Assembly (NCBI GenBank): GCA_963698905.1 | Contig: CAVOSP010000008.1 | Coordinates: forward strand, 930,001-994,000 | From: Rubripirellula sp963698905 | GTDB taxonomy: Bacteria; Planctomycetota; Planctomycetia; Pirellulales; Pirellulaceae | DNA: 64,000 nt | Direction: 5' to 3' | Part shown: in pieces, positions 56,085 to 64,000 of the stretch | How the letters are laid out: each line of letters starts with the position of its first letter | Numbering within the stretch: the stretch's first letter is position 1 | Notes under the pieces: model-generated | The model's input: only the letters and a program-made list of their open reading frames with translations | Told to the model about the DNA's origin: nothing | Databases searched by the model: none | Program-made: the position numbers and the translations under genes

Positions 56085-56191
56085 GAGCCCAGCCTAGCGG
56101 CGGAAACCGAGCCCAGCCTAGCGGCGGAAACCGAGCCCAGCCTAGCGGCGGAAACCCGGCCCAGCCTAGCGGCGGGAACCAGGCCCAGCCC
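56085..56191. repeat. 24-bp tandem repeat upstream of the kinase gene, 4.5 copies
   Basis: GAGCCCAGCCTAGCGGCGGAAACC is repeated at 56085-56108, 56109-56132 and 56133-56156, with a diverged fourth copy to 56180 and a partial fifth. A pair of TTTCAGCG...CAGGCAC units precedes it (about 56050-56084). Together they fill part of the 366-base gap between recG and the kinase gene, where nothing else is visible. Confidence 0.93.
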
Positions 56192-56392
56192 AATGCAGGT
56201 CTTGATCAATCCGATCAGGCGCGTCGCCAGCGCCGGCGACGCGATTCCGTTAAGCTTTGACGTCTGTTACGTCTGGCGCTATCGCGTATCAAGGGTCGAC
56301 CTGAGGGAGGGCGAGAAATTACTGTGCTTTCTTGAGCGCTTTTGACGATCTAAGGCGGTGACCTGATTCAAACCTGTGCCGACGAGTTGCCT

Positions 56393-57277
56393 ATGCCCGC
56401 CTCGATCAAGATCTTCAGTGGCGAAACCGCCGAGCCAGCGCCGCTTCGCGTCGGCAGTCGCTTGGACAAATACCGAATTCAAAAACGACTAGGCGCGGGC
56501 GGATTCGCGACGGTCTACTCCGCTGCCGACTTGATCGAACATCGAAAAGTAGCCTTAAAGATTCCCGATCGTCGATTTCTGGGCAACTCCCAATCGTTGG
56601 AAGACATGCATCGGGAAGTCCGGATCATGGCTCGGTTGGACCATCCCCATATTTTGCCGCTCAAAGACGCGCGTTTGATCGATGGGCATTTCGTGATGGT
56701 GTTTCCACTCGGTCAGGAGACGCTGGCCGATCGACTCACTCGGCGAATGGCTCGTGCCACGGCGATTGATTTGATCGTGCAAATGATCAGCGCTGTGGCC
56801 TACGCGCACCAAAACAAAGTACTGCACCGGGATATCAAGCCTGAGAACTTCGTGCTGTTTACCGACCGAACCCTGCAACTGACCGATTTTGGTTTGGCCC
56901 GGTTGGAACGTGCTGGCCATGAAGTCTCGGCCTCAGGAACGCTGGGCTACATGTCTCAGGAGCAAGCGATGGGGAAACCGAGCTATCGCAGCGATGTGTT
57001 TTCGCTGGGCCTGGTGATTTACCGCGTTCTCGCCGGCCACCTTCCTGAGTACCCGTTCGAGACGCTGCCCGAATTCAACAAATTGCGTCGCGGGTTGTCC
57101 AAGGATTTCGTGGACTTGATTCGAAAAGCAATCGATCCGTCACCCAACAAACGATTTCGTGACGCGGTCGCAATGCACAATGTGATGAACAAAATTCGCT
57201 TTCCGCTGACCGATCGATCGGTCCGCCTACGCGGAAGCAGCAGCATCGGTTCCGTGACTACCCGGCGTGTCGCGTGA
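56393..57277 (+). CDS. Soluble Ser/Thr protein kinase
   Basis: A 294-residue Hanks-type kinase consisting of little more than the catalytic domain. Glycine loop LGAGGFATVY, lysine in VALKIPD, HRDIKPENF near residue 145, DFGLARL and SGTLGYMSQEQ. No membrane segment or PASTA/FHA domain follows. ATG 56393 is preferred to TTG 56387. Its 3' end overlaps the convergent hemY gene by 51 bases. No substrate is suggested by context. Confidence 0.9.
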   Translation: MPASIKIFSGETAEPAPLRVGSRLDKYRIQKRLGAGGFATVYSAADLIEHRKVALKIPDRRFLGNSQSLEDMHREVRIMARLDHPHILPLKDARLIDGHFVMVFPLGQETLADRLTRRMARATAIDLIVQMISAVAYAHQNKVLHRDIKPENFVLFTDRTLQLTDFGLARLERAGHEVSASGTLGYMSQEQAMGKPSYRSDVFSLGLVIYRVLAGHLPEYPFETLPEFNKLRRGLSKDFVDLIRKAIDPSPNKRFRDAVAMHNVMNKIRFPLTDRSVRLRGSSSIGSVTTRRVA

Positions 57278-58732
57278 ATGGTTGAAACCGTCAATCACTT
57301 CAGCCGCAATTCGATCAGCCGACCGTACGACTGCCGCGATGCCCACACCCCCCAGCGAGTTGCTGATCAACGACAGTCCCGGACTCTCGGCGATTGCTCT
57401 TTGGATTTTTTCAACGCGGTCCAGATGACCGACGTGATACTGTGGCATCGCCCGATCCCAGCGGACCACGCGGCTGACGATCGGCGCGCCGACCAAACCA
57501 ATCAGATCCGCCAACTCACCGCGGGCAATCGAGATTAATTCTTCGTCGCTGTGATCGAGCAACTCACTTTGCAAGGCTCCGCCGATAAAGCAGCGAATCA
57601 AAACGTGACCATCCGGTGCCCGGCCGGCAAACTTATTGCTGGCAAAACTGCCGGCTAGAATTCTTCGTCGCTCCGCGGGCGGGACCACGAATCCAAAGGT
57701 GGAAATGTCCTTGCGAATATCGGATCGCCGAACACCAAGCACCACAATCGCGGTCGACGTCGACTCGATCTTGGCCAACTCAACCGCTGCGCCGGGAACC
57801 AGATCGCGAATCAATCGCGCCGCCGTCGACGCCGGCGTGGCGACGATCAAACGATCACACAGAACCGATTCGCTGGCGTCAGGCGATCCGATCGTTAATC
57901 GAAATTGACCACCCTGGCGATGGATCGATTGCACCGGCGTGTTCAATCGAATCGCGGCCGCTGGCAATGCGGCTGCCAGTCCGTTGACCAATTCGATCAT
58001 GCCACAAGGAAAAGAGCGAAACCGCTCGTATCTGGCCCCGGCACTTGTTTTCTCCGCAGATCCCTTTTCGAGTGCGGCATTGGCAGCGGCCAGCGAACCG
58101 TAGCGACGTTCCAACTCTGCGATCGGACCCATCGTTGCCCGCATGCTGAGGCGATCGACGTCGCCGGTGTAGATACCGGCCGCCAGCGGAGCGACGATCC
58201 GGTCCAACACTTGCTTGCCCATGCGTCGCCGTACAAAATCGCCGATCGATTCATCTTCCTGGCCGCCCGGTTTGACCCAGCGTTCGGCCAAGAACCGCAG
58301 TTTGCCCGAGAGCGAAAGCAGTGGCGACGTGAGGACCGGCAGCAACCTTGTCGCGCGCATGACGACGAAGCCCTCGGGCACCGGAACCAGGCGGCCACGG
58401 TACACAATCCTGGCTCCGCGGCCAGCAATCTCGGGCTCGATCAAACGTTCGTCAAGCGCGATCTGGCGGCACAATTCGATCACACCACTCGGTTCGGTCG
58501 CGAACATATCAGCGCCGTGATCGATCGTAAAACCGTCGACCTGCTCGGTATGTATCACACCGCCAACGCGATCAGCGGATTCGTACAAAGTCAGATCAAG
58601 CGACGGATCGGCTCGGTGCAACTTCACGGCCGCTGTCAGACCCGAGAGCCCGCCACCGACAATGGCAACACGACGACTATTCTTCGGCACGTTCGTCGTC
58701 ACCACCAAGTTTGATATTTTCGGCGGCTGCAT
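57227..58732 (-). CDS. hemY: Protoporphyrinogen oxidase, HemY type
   Basis: A 501-residue FAD enzyme. VAIVGGGLSGLTAAVKLHRA is the dinucleotide motif, followed by ESADRVGGVIHTEQVDGFTIDHGADMF, and the C-terminal ISNSLGGVGIAAVVRSADRIA. The family oxidises protoporphyrinogen or coproporphyrinogen in heme synthesis. It is peripheral to the membrane. Its start overlaps the end of the upstream lipoprotein gene by 56 bases, so it may be co-translated with it. Confidence 0.9.
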   Translation of the reverse strand: MQPPKISNLVVTTNVPKNSRRVAIVGGGLSGLTAAVKLHRADPSLDLTLYESADRVGGVIHTEQVDGFTIDHGADMFATEPSGVIELCRQIALDERLIEPEIAGRGARIVYRGRLVPVPEGFVVMRATRLLPVLTSPLLSLSGKLRFLAERWVKPGGQEDESIGDFVRRRMGKQVLDRIVAPLAAGIYTGDVDRLSMRATMGPIAELERRYGSLAAANAALEKGSAEKTSAGARYERFRSFPCGMIELVNGLAAALPAAAIRLNTPVQSIHRQGGQFRLTIGSPDASESVLCDRLIVATPASTAARLIRDLVPGAAVELAKIESTSTAIVVLGVRRSDIRKDISTFGFVVPPAERRRILAGSFASNKFAGRAPDGHVLIRCFIGGALQSELLDHSDEELISIARGELADLIGLVGAPIVSRVVRWDRAMPQYHVGHLDRVEKIQRAIAESPGLSLISNSLGGVGIAAVVRSADRIAAEVIDGFNHSRDTPGSHGTDAAASA

Positions 58733-59957
58733 CGATTGCGGTGCCGCCTGGACTGCTGGTCGAGGACATGATCGCCTGGATTGGCGACAATATGAAATCC
58801 AGAACCTGTTGAAACTTGGCGGCCGAATCAGGCTGGGACAGCATCGCGTCGAGCGCTTGGTGGTACTCCCCTGCCGAATCGGCCGCCGCCAGCGGTTCCA
58901 GCATCAAGCCAATCATGCCAGCGACCGTCGCCTCGCTGGAGGCGAATGTCCCCGGTGGTGCTTCTTCGATTCGTTTTTTGGCTTGCTCCACATCGCTGTT
59001 CCAAGTTTCAGCGGTCGATTGCGGCACCCAGAATCCTTCGACCGATACCATCGTGACTTCGACCGCCGAATCAGCCGATCCGATTGAAATCAGCGCCGTC
59101 CCCTCGGCGGTGGAAACGACGCGTGTTTCCGCACCCAGGTCAATCCCTGATTTCTTAATCATCTCGGCAACATAAGGCGCGACGAGGTTATCCCACGAAT
59201 CGAGCCAGGAATCAAAATCACCGGTCTGAAAAGTTTCCAGCTGGATCGCGTCGGAACTTAAGCCGTAATGCAGCACGTTTCCCAGCCCCAGCAGCGTCCA
59301 CTTGGATTTCTCGCGATCGGCAGGCGAAAAATTCACGAACCGAGGACTACCCAACAACCAGTTTTGCCGCGTTACGATCAACTCACCCAACCGGTGCGGC
59401 ACGCCGACGACGGCCCGCCAAGTCGCCGGGCTGGTATGGTTGGCAGCGAGCTTGATGATTTGGTCGATGTTTTGGCGATAACTGAGAGGTCGGCAGTCAT
59501 ACAACACGCGTAGGTGTCCGCCGGCAAGTGCTTGATTGACTTGGTCGATGAAGTCACCGATGCTGGCATCTTTTTCAGGCGGGGAATACTTGGGCGCCGC
59601 TGGGGGCACCGGCAGTTTTTCAGGTGCAGCCGAATTGGCCGCTTCGCTTTGCTGTTTCAGCTCTTTGATTCGCTGTGCCCGCTTGGCGGCAAGTTGCTTG
59701 GCCAGATTCTGTGCCTGGATCCGGCTATCGCCCCGAAGCTTGTTCAGTGGAACCGTGCGCCGAGTTCCATCGGGCAGCTTTAAAATCACGCCATCTTCCC
59801 ACAGCCCAATCATCACCGCTTCGATCGAACCGGTCCCTTGCAGGTTCGTCCAGGTTTCGGCCGACGCCGGCGCCGGCGATCGCGACTCGCAAGCGGCGAT
59901 CAGCAGGGCGGAGCAGAAAATCGTTAGACGATGGTGTTTTGGGTTGCCGGAAAGCAT
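58677..59957 (-). CDS. SHD1-domain lipoprotein
   Basis: A 426-residue protein. ATG 59957 starts a signal ending in the lipobox LIAAC, so it is probably a lipoprotein; longer upstream starts lack a signal. Residues about 30-90 form an SHD1 domain (WTNLQGTGSIEAVMIGLWEDGVILKLPDGTRRTVPLNKL), common in planctomycetes, followed by a charged helix and a domain with FIDQVNQALAGGHLRVLYDCRPLSY. The function is unknown. Confidence 0.78.
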   Translation of the reverse strand: MLSGNPKHHRLTIFCSALLIAACESRSPAPASAETWTNLQGTGSIEAVMIGLWEDGVILKLPDGTRRTVPLNKLRGDSRIQAQNLAKQLAAKRAQRIKELKQQSEAANSAAPEKLPVPPAAPKYSPPEKDASIGDFIDQVNQALAGGHLRVLYDCRPLSYRQNIDQIIKLAANHTSPATWRAVVGVPHRLGELIVTRQNWLLGSPRFVNFSPADREKSKWTLLGLGNVLHYGLSSDAIQLETFQTGDFDSWLDSWDNLVAPYVAEMIKKSGIDLGAETRVVSTAEGTALISIGSADSAVEVTMVSVEGFWVPQSTAETWNSDVEQAKKRIEEAPPGTFASSEATVAGMIGLMLEPLAAADSAGEYHQALDAMLSQPDSAAKFQQVLDFILSPIQAIMSSTSSPGGTAIDAAAENIKLGGDDERAEE

Positions 59958-60175
59958 TTGGAGCAACAGTAGTGTTGATGGGAAGAATCCTACGAGCCAA
60001 TCCAGTATATTGTGAAATCGCTGATCCTGCCGACTGGTAATCTGCCGCCTGGAAGCTGCCCCGCGCGAAAACCTGTCGGATCGTCCCCTGCGGGAAAATG
60101 GGTTACGTTTTGCCGGCAAACGCTGGAAACGTTAGCGCGAATCGGATTTTGTGGCCATTGCTGCGGAGAATCACA

Positions 60176-61144
60176 TTGAGTGACGCGATCGACTCAGCTC
60201 CTCTGGACGCTGAAGAAGCGAACGAGCTGCGAAAGAAGTTTTATAACGCTACGATTGTTCAGCGGATTGATGTGCATTCCGATCTGGCTCGATTCCGAAT
60301 CCGCCCCGACGCTCCGATTCCGCCTTTCCAAGCGGGCCAGTATGTGGCTCTGGGTCTGGGAAATTGGGAACCTCGTCTGCCAGGAACGCAGAGCGAACAG
60401 GTGCCGGAGAAAAAACTCCGTAAGCTGACGCGCCGTGCTTACTCGATCTCGTGCCCACTGATCGGCTCTAACGGATCCGTTGCCCCCGTCGACTCGGTGG
60501 ACTATTTGGAGTTTTACATCACTCTGGTCCGCGAGGCGGATGCACCCGACAAACAGCCACCCGTCCTGACACCGCGGATGTTCTCGCTCTCGGCCGGTGA
60601 CCGTATCGAAGTGCAAAAGAAGATTACGGGCCACTACGTCTTAGCAAATGTCCGGCCCAAGGATACGGTTTTGATGCTGGGAACCGGAACTGGCGAAGCA
60701 CCTCACAATGCAATGTCGGCAACGCTTCTGGCCAATCATCACGAGGGTAAAATCGTCAACGTCACGAGCGTACGACATCGGTCGGATTTGGCCTATGCCG
60801 TCGAGCAAGCAGCGTTGATGAAACGGTTTTCCAACTATCGTTATCTACCCTTCACCACTCGTGATCCCGAAAATCTGGATCCATCGCATCCGGACTTTGT
60901 AGGCAAACAGTATCTGCAAGCGCTGTTCACCTCCGGTCAATTGGCCACCGCCGCCGACGATCCGTTGTCACCTGAAAACACGCACGTGTTCCTGTGCGGC
61001 AACCCGGCCATGATCGGCTATGTCGCACCGGGGGCACCGCCGCCGGCGACTCCCGGAATGTTGCCGTTGTTGCGTGAGGCAGGTTTTACCGACAACAGTG
61101 ACACACCTGGCCCAGGAACCATTCGATTTGAAAAATATTGGTAA
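60176..61144 (+). CDS. Ferredoxin/flavodoxin-NADP reductase
   Basis: A 322-residue FAD/NAD(P) oxidoreductase. The FAD-binding RAYSISCP is at residues 87-94, and the NADP region GTGTGEAPHNAM begins at 169. The C-terminal end IRFEKYW is typical of the family. TTG 60176 is preferred because GGAG lies seven bases before it; the longer in-frame start at 60098 lacks one. The enzyme transfers electrons between NADPH and ferredoxin or flavodoxin. Confidence 0.88.
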   Translation: MSDAIDSAPLDAEEANELRKKFYNATIVQRIDVHSDLARFRIRPDAPIPPFQAGQYVALGLGNWEPRLPGTQSEQVPEKKLRKLTRRAYSISCPLIGSNGSVAPVDSVDYLEFYITLVREADAPDKQPPVLTPRMFSLSAGDRIEVQKKITGHYVLANVRPKDTVLMLGTGTGEAPHNAMSATLLANHHEGKIVNVTSVRHRSDLAYAVEQAALMKRFSNYRYLPFTTRDPENLDPSHPDFVGKQYLQALFTSGQLATAADDPLSPENTHVFLCGNPAMIGYVAPGAPPPATPGMLPLLREAGFTDNSDTPGPGTIRFEKYW

Positions 61145-61247
61145 GGGACCGACACCGGATTCAGGTACAGTTTGTGCGCCGCACCGATAGGCCCTTTGCC
61201 GGCAAATCGCAACTGCCCCCTTGTTGCACCACTGTTAAAGAGACGAA

Positions 61248-62531
61248 ATGGATTTATCAAACACGATTGCCCTGATTCTGGGCGGCGGACGAGGAACGCG
61301 GCTGTTCCCGTTAACGAAGATTCGCGCCAAACCGGCTGTGCCATTGGCTGCCAAGTATCGCTTAATCGATATTCCGATCAGCAACTGTATCAACAGCGGA
61401 CTGAACCGCGCTTATGTGCTGACTCAGTTTCTGTCGGAAAGCTTGCATCGCCATCTGCGTCAAACCTACGCGTTTGATAATTTCAGCGGCGGATTCGTTG
61501 AATTATTGGCCGCTCAGCAGACGGTCAACGAGGGCACCGACTGGTATCAGGGTACAGCCGACGCGGTCCGCAAAAATCTGGTTCACATCGAAGAGGACTG
61601 GATCAAGCACGTATTGATACTCTCCGGCGACCAGTTGTATCAGATGGATTTTCGCGACATGATGCGAACGCACATCGAGTCGGGGGCCGCCGCGACCATC
61701 GCCGGCATCCCGGTATCGCGGAAGGATGCTTCGTCGCTGGGGATCATGCAGGTCGACGATACAGGGCAAGTACGCGGATTCGTCGAAAAGCCGCAAACGG
61801 ATCAGGAACTGGCAAGCGTACGGATGGATCCCAGCTGGATTGATTCGCGCGGCATAGATAGCAAGGGCCGCGACTGTCTGGCCAGCATGGGCTTGTACAT
61901 CTTCGAAAAGTCAGTGATGGTCGACCTGTTGCGCAACAGCGATTACCAGGACTTTGGCAAAGAGGTTTTTCCGCAAGCAATCAAAACCCACAAAGTCCAG
62001 GTCCACCTGTTTGACGGCTACTGGGAAGACATCGGTACGATCCGGGCTTTTTACGAAGCCAATTTGAATCTAGCCAGCAAGAATCCGCCGTTTGATATTC
62101 GCGACCGCTCGGCAAGAATCTACAGCCGGCCCCGTTATCTGCCTCCCACGATCATGGGTGATGTCCGAATCACCGGCAGTCTGATTGCCGACGGTTGTCG
62201 AATCGGCGACAACGTTACCATCGAGAACAGCGTGATTGGCCTGCGCAGCGTGATCGGCGACCATGTAACGATCAAGGACAGCATCGTGATGGGTGCGGAT
62301 TACCTAGAGTCAAGGTCTGCGCTTGATTCCAGTGTGACACCAATCGGCATCGGTGACCACTCAGAAATTTCGGGAACCATCTTGGACAAGAACTGTCGCA
62401 TCGGGAGCCATGTCAAAATCATCAACCACGCCGGGATCGAAAATCAAGGTGAAGACGAAGCCTTGCAGATTCGCGATGGGATTCCGATCGTCATTAAGAA
62501 TGGTCAGATCGACAACGGGTTCGAGCTGTAG
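61248..62531 (+). CDS. glgC: Glucose-1-phosphate adenylyltransferase
   Basis: A 427-residue ADP-glucose pyrophosphorylase for glycogen synthesis. The N-terminal nucleotide motif LILGGGRGTRLFPLT is at residues 10-24, followed by the catalytic aspartate in LSGDQLYQMDF and the glucose-phosphate-binding FVEKPQ. The C-terminal half is a left-handed beta-helix with hexapeptide repeats. The next gene begins within five bases. Confidence 0.95.
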   Translation: MDLSNTIALILGGGRGTRLFPLTKIRAKPAVPLAAKYRLIDIPISNCINSGLNRAYVLTQFLSESLHRHLRQTYAFDNFSGGFVELLAAQQTVNEGTDWYQGTADAVRKNLVHIEEDWIKHVLILSGDQLYQMDFRDMMRTHIESGAAATIAGIPVSRKDASSLGIMQVDDTGQVRGFVEKPQTDQELASVRMDPSWIDSRGIDSKGRDCLASMGLYIFEKSVMVDLLRNSDYQDFGKEVFPQAIKTHKVQVHLFDGYWEDIGTIRAFYEANLNLASKNPPFDIRDRSARIYSRPRYLPPTIMGDVRITGSLIADGCRIGDNVTIENSVIGLRSVIGDHVTIKDSIVMGADYLESRSALDSSVTPIGIGDHSEISGTILDKNCRIGSHVKIINHAGIENQGEDEALQIRDGIPIVIKNGQIDNGFEL

Positions 62532-62535
62532 CTAA

Positions 62536-64000
62536 GTGGACCAGGCCAGCGCAGAACACGAACGATCGATCGGTCTGTTGGGGGCGACGGGGGTCGGCGT
62601 CGGTGCGATTGTCGGCGGCGGAATTTTGGCATTGGCAGGCGTTGCGTTCGCGACCACCGGACCGGCGGCAATCCTGGCGTTCGCGATCAATGGTGTGATC
62701 GCGATGTTGACCGCGCTAAGTTTTGCGGAGATGGCGTCTAAGTTTCCCGAATCCGGGGGAACTTACACCTTCAGCCGCAAGGTGTTGTCAGTCGAAGCCG
62801 CATTCAGTGTCGGCTGGGTCGTCTGGTTTGCTTCGGTGGTGGCGGCTGTTTTGTATGGGCTGGGATTCGGACACTTTGCCCTGATCTTGCTGGGCGAACT
62901 GATGACGGCCAGCGGCATAGCGCGGCCGGTTTGGTTTGGCTATCCATCCGCCGCGGCGGTCGTCGCGATCATCACGACGCTGCTGCTTGCGGTCCAGCTG
63001 TCTTTGACCAAAGCTGGCGGAGGGATGTGGCCCAATGTCGGCAAGGTGGTGGTGTTCGGTGTCTTAATCGTCGGAGGCCTGTGGGCTGTCGCCCGGCAGG
63101 GTCCCAGGGAGACCAGCGAAGTGCTACAACCGTTTTTCAGCAACGGCATGACCGGATTATTCCAGGCGATGGGCTACAGCTTCATCGCGTTGCAAGGCTT
63201 TGATTTGATCGCTGCGGTTGGCGGCGAGGTGCGGAATCCCAGCAAGACCATTCCCCGCGCGATGATCTTGTCCTTGTTAATCGCGTTGTGCATTTATTTG
63301 CCGCTGCTGTTCGTGATCACCACGGTTGGCACCACCGCCGATCAAACGATCACCGCCGCCGCGGCCGCAGATCCTGAAGGGATCGTTGCCCTGGCTGCCA
63401 GGAATTATCTGGGCACCGTCGGATACGCGCTCGTGATCGTGGCCGCCGTGTTATCGATGTTCACGGCGCTGCAGGCCAATCTGTTTGCCGCCTCGCGAAT
63501 CGCGCTGGCCATGTCGCGCGATCGCACACTCCCCCTGTTTTTGCAACACCGCAGCGCAAGTCGCGGTACGCCGGTCGCCGCAATCGCCGTGACCGCATTG
63601 TTGGTGTCGATTCTGTTGTGGGCCGTTCCTGATGTGGCGGCCGCCGGCGCGGCGTCAAGCCTGATCTTCCTGATGACATTTGCCATCGGGCATTGGCTCT
63701 CTGTGTTGGTGCGGCAACGTAGTGTGCTCAATCCGCCGCCTTTTCGAGCGCCGCTGTACCCCGCGATTCCGGTGCTTGGCGGAGTAGCCTGCATTGGGCT
63801 GGCCGTGTTTCAAGGATTCGCGGTACCGCTGGCAGGACAAATCGCCGTTGTCTGGCTGAGCGTGGGTGGGATCTTATTTCTAACTCTGTTTGCGCGGCGG
63901 GCGCGGTTGATGGACATTTCCAGCGTGGCGGCGAATCCAGAATTGGTTCGGCTGCGTGGCAACACCCCACTGGTCCTGGTTCCGATTGCCAACCCAAGTA
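62536..64000 (+). CDS. APC-family amino acid permease with a possible USP tail, partial
   Basis: Starts at GTG 62536 and runs off the right edge; 488 residues are visible. About twelve hydrophobic segments are seen, with the APC start GVGVGAIVGGGIL, FPESGGTYTF and the motif GFDLIAAVGGEVRNPSKTIPRA. After the last membrane segment the frame continues NPELVRLRGNTPLVLVPIANP, which resembles the start of a universal stress protein domain, as found in some APC transporters. The substrate is probably an amino acid or amine. It may be co-transcribed with glgC. Confidence 0.88.
   Translation, partial: MDQASAEHERSIGLLGATGVGVGAIVGGGILALAGVAFATTGPAAILAFAINGVIAMLTALSFAEMASKFPESGGTYTFSRKVLSVEAAFSVGWVVWFASVVAAVLYGLGFGHFALILLGELMTASGIARPVWFGYPSAAAVVAIITTLLLAVQLSLTKAGGGMWPNVGKVVVFGVLIVGGLWAVARQGPRETSEVLQPFFSNGMTGLFQAMGYSFIALQGFDLIAAVGGEVRNPSKTIPRAMILSLLIALCIYLPLLFVITTVGTTADQTITAAAAADPEGIVALAARNYLGTVGYALVIVAAVLSMFTALQANLFAASRIALAMSRDRTLPLFLQHRSASRGTPVAAIAVTALLVSILLWAVPDVAAAGAASSLIFLMTFAIGHWLSVLVRQRSVLNPPPFRAPLYPAIPVLGGVACIGLAVFQGFAVPLAGQIAVVWLSVGGILFLTLFARRARLMDISSVAANPELVRLRGNTPLVLVPIANPS

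Noticed and set aside
55864..56193. Repetitive minus-strand frame (GWAxFPPL repeats) across the 24-bp array
   Set aside because: It is only the translation of a tandem repeat in an intergenic gap, overlapping the start of recG, with no start signal.

Overview
The window looks like chromosome of a planctomycete, most likely a Rhodopirellula/Pirellulaceae relative. The support is indirect but consistent: DUF1501, DUF1080, DUF3500 and SHD1-domain proteins, an ECF sigma factor fused as an operon to a membrane Ser/Thr kinase, large secreted proteins of no known family, a GC content judged by eye in the mid-to-high 50s, and many GTG/TTG starts. Gene density is ordinary. No rRNA, tRNA, CRISPR array, transposase or prophage was recognised.

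Layout. 0-8.4 kb is mostly core metabolism on the plus strand: the end of a glutamate dehydrogenase, a Baeyer-Villiger-type monooxygenase with an HSL-family esterase, DAHP synthase, tpiA-secG, then yicC-gmk-rpoZ-coaC. 8.5-15 kb holds an Mpo1-like protein, a PQQ-type beta-propeller, a SixA phosphatase, a membrane metallophosphoesterase, the ECF/kinase pair and a DUF1080 protein. 15-26 kb is the most interesting part. A minus-strand set (response regulator, GspE-type ATPase, GspF, a pseudopilin, then dihydroorotase) faces a plus-strand Flp/Tad pilus set (flp pilin, prepilin peptidase CpaA, CpaB, secretin CpaC, CpaE/TadZ). The Flp leader carries a clear cyclic-di-GMP-I (GEMM) riboswitch at about 20615-20736. 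The usual Tad motor and platform genes (cpaF/tadA, tadB, tadC) are not in the window; a GspE/GspF pair lies divergently instead.

26-36 kb: leucyl aminopeptidase, a UbiD-family decarboxylase with an SDR, an MTA/SAH/aminofutalosine-deaminase-like amidohydrolase, 3-methyladenine glycosylase, and a giant low-complexity membrane protein. 36-46 kb: an HTH protein, an SseB-like protein, a decayed zinc-ribbon/AIM24 gene, a DUF3500 protein, an HMA-like protein coupled to a CbiX chelatase, an orphan 898-residue secreted protein, argH and moaA. 46-54 kb: a DUF1501 protein, a badly broken methyltransferase, a large esterase, a DapA-like aldolase and an Old-Yellow-Enzyme-like oxidoreductase. 54-64 kb: recG, a soluble kinase, hemY-type protoporphyrinogen oxidase, an SHD1 lipoprotein, ferredoxin-NADP reductase, glgC and an APC transporter running off the end.

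Two global features need attention. First, about twenty single-base frame breaks occur, many next to short homopolymers and in genes that should be essential (pyrC, moaA). This looks mainly like residual sequencing error, so several genes below are given as one reconstructed span. Second, short tandem repeats with units of 12-24 bp are unusually frequent, both inside genes and between them.
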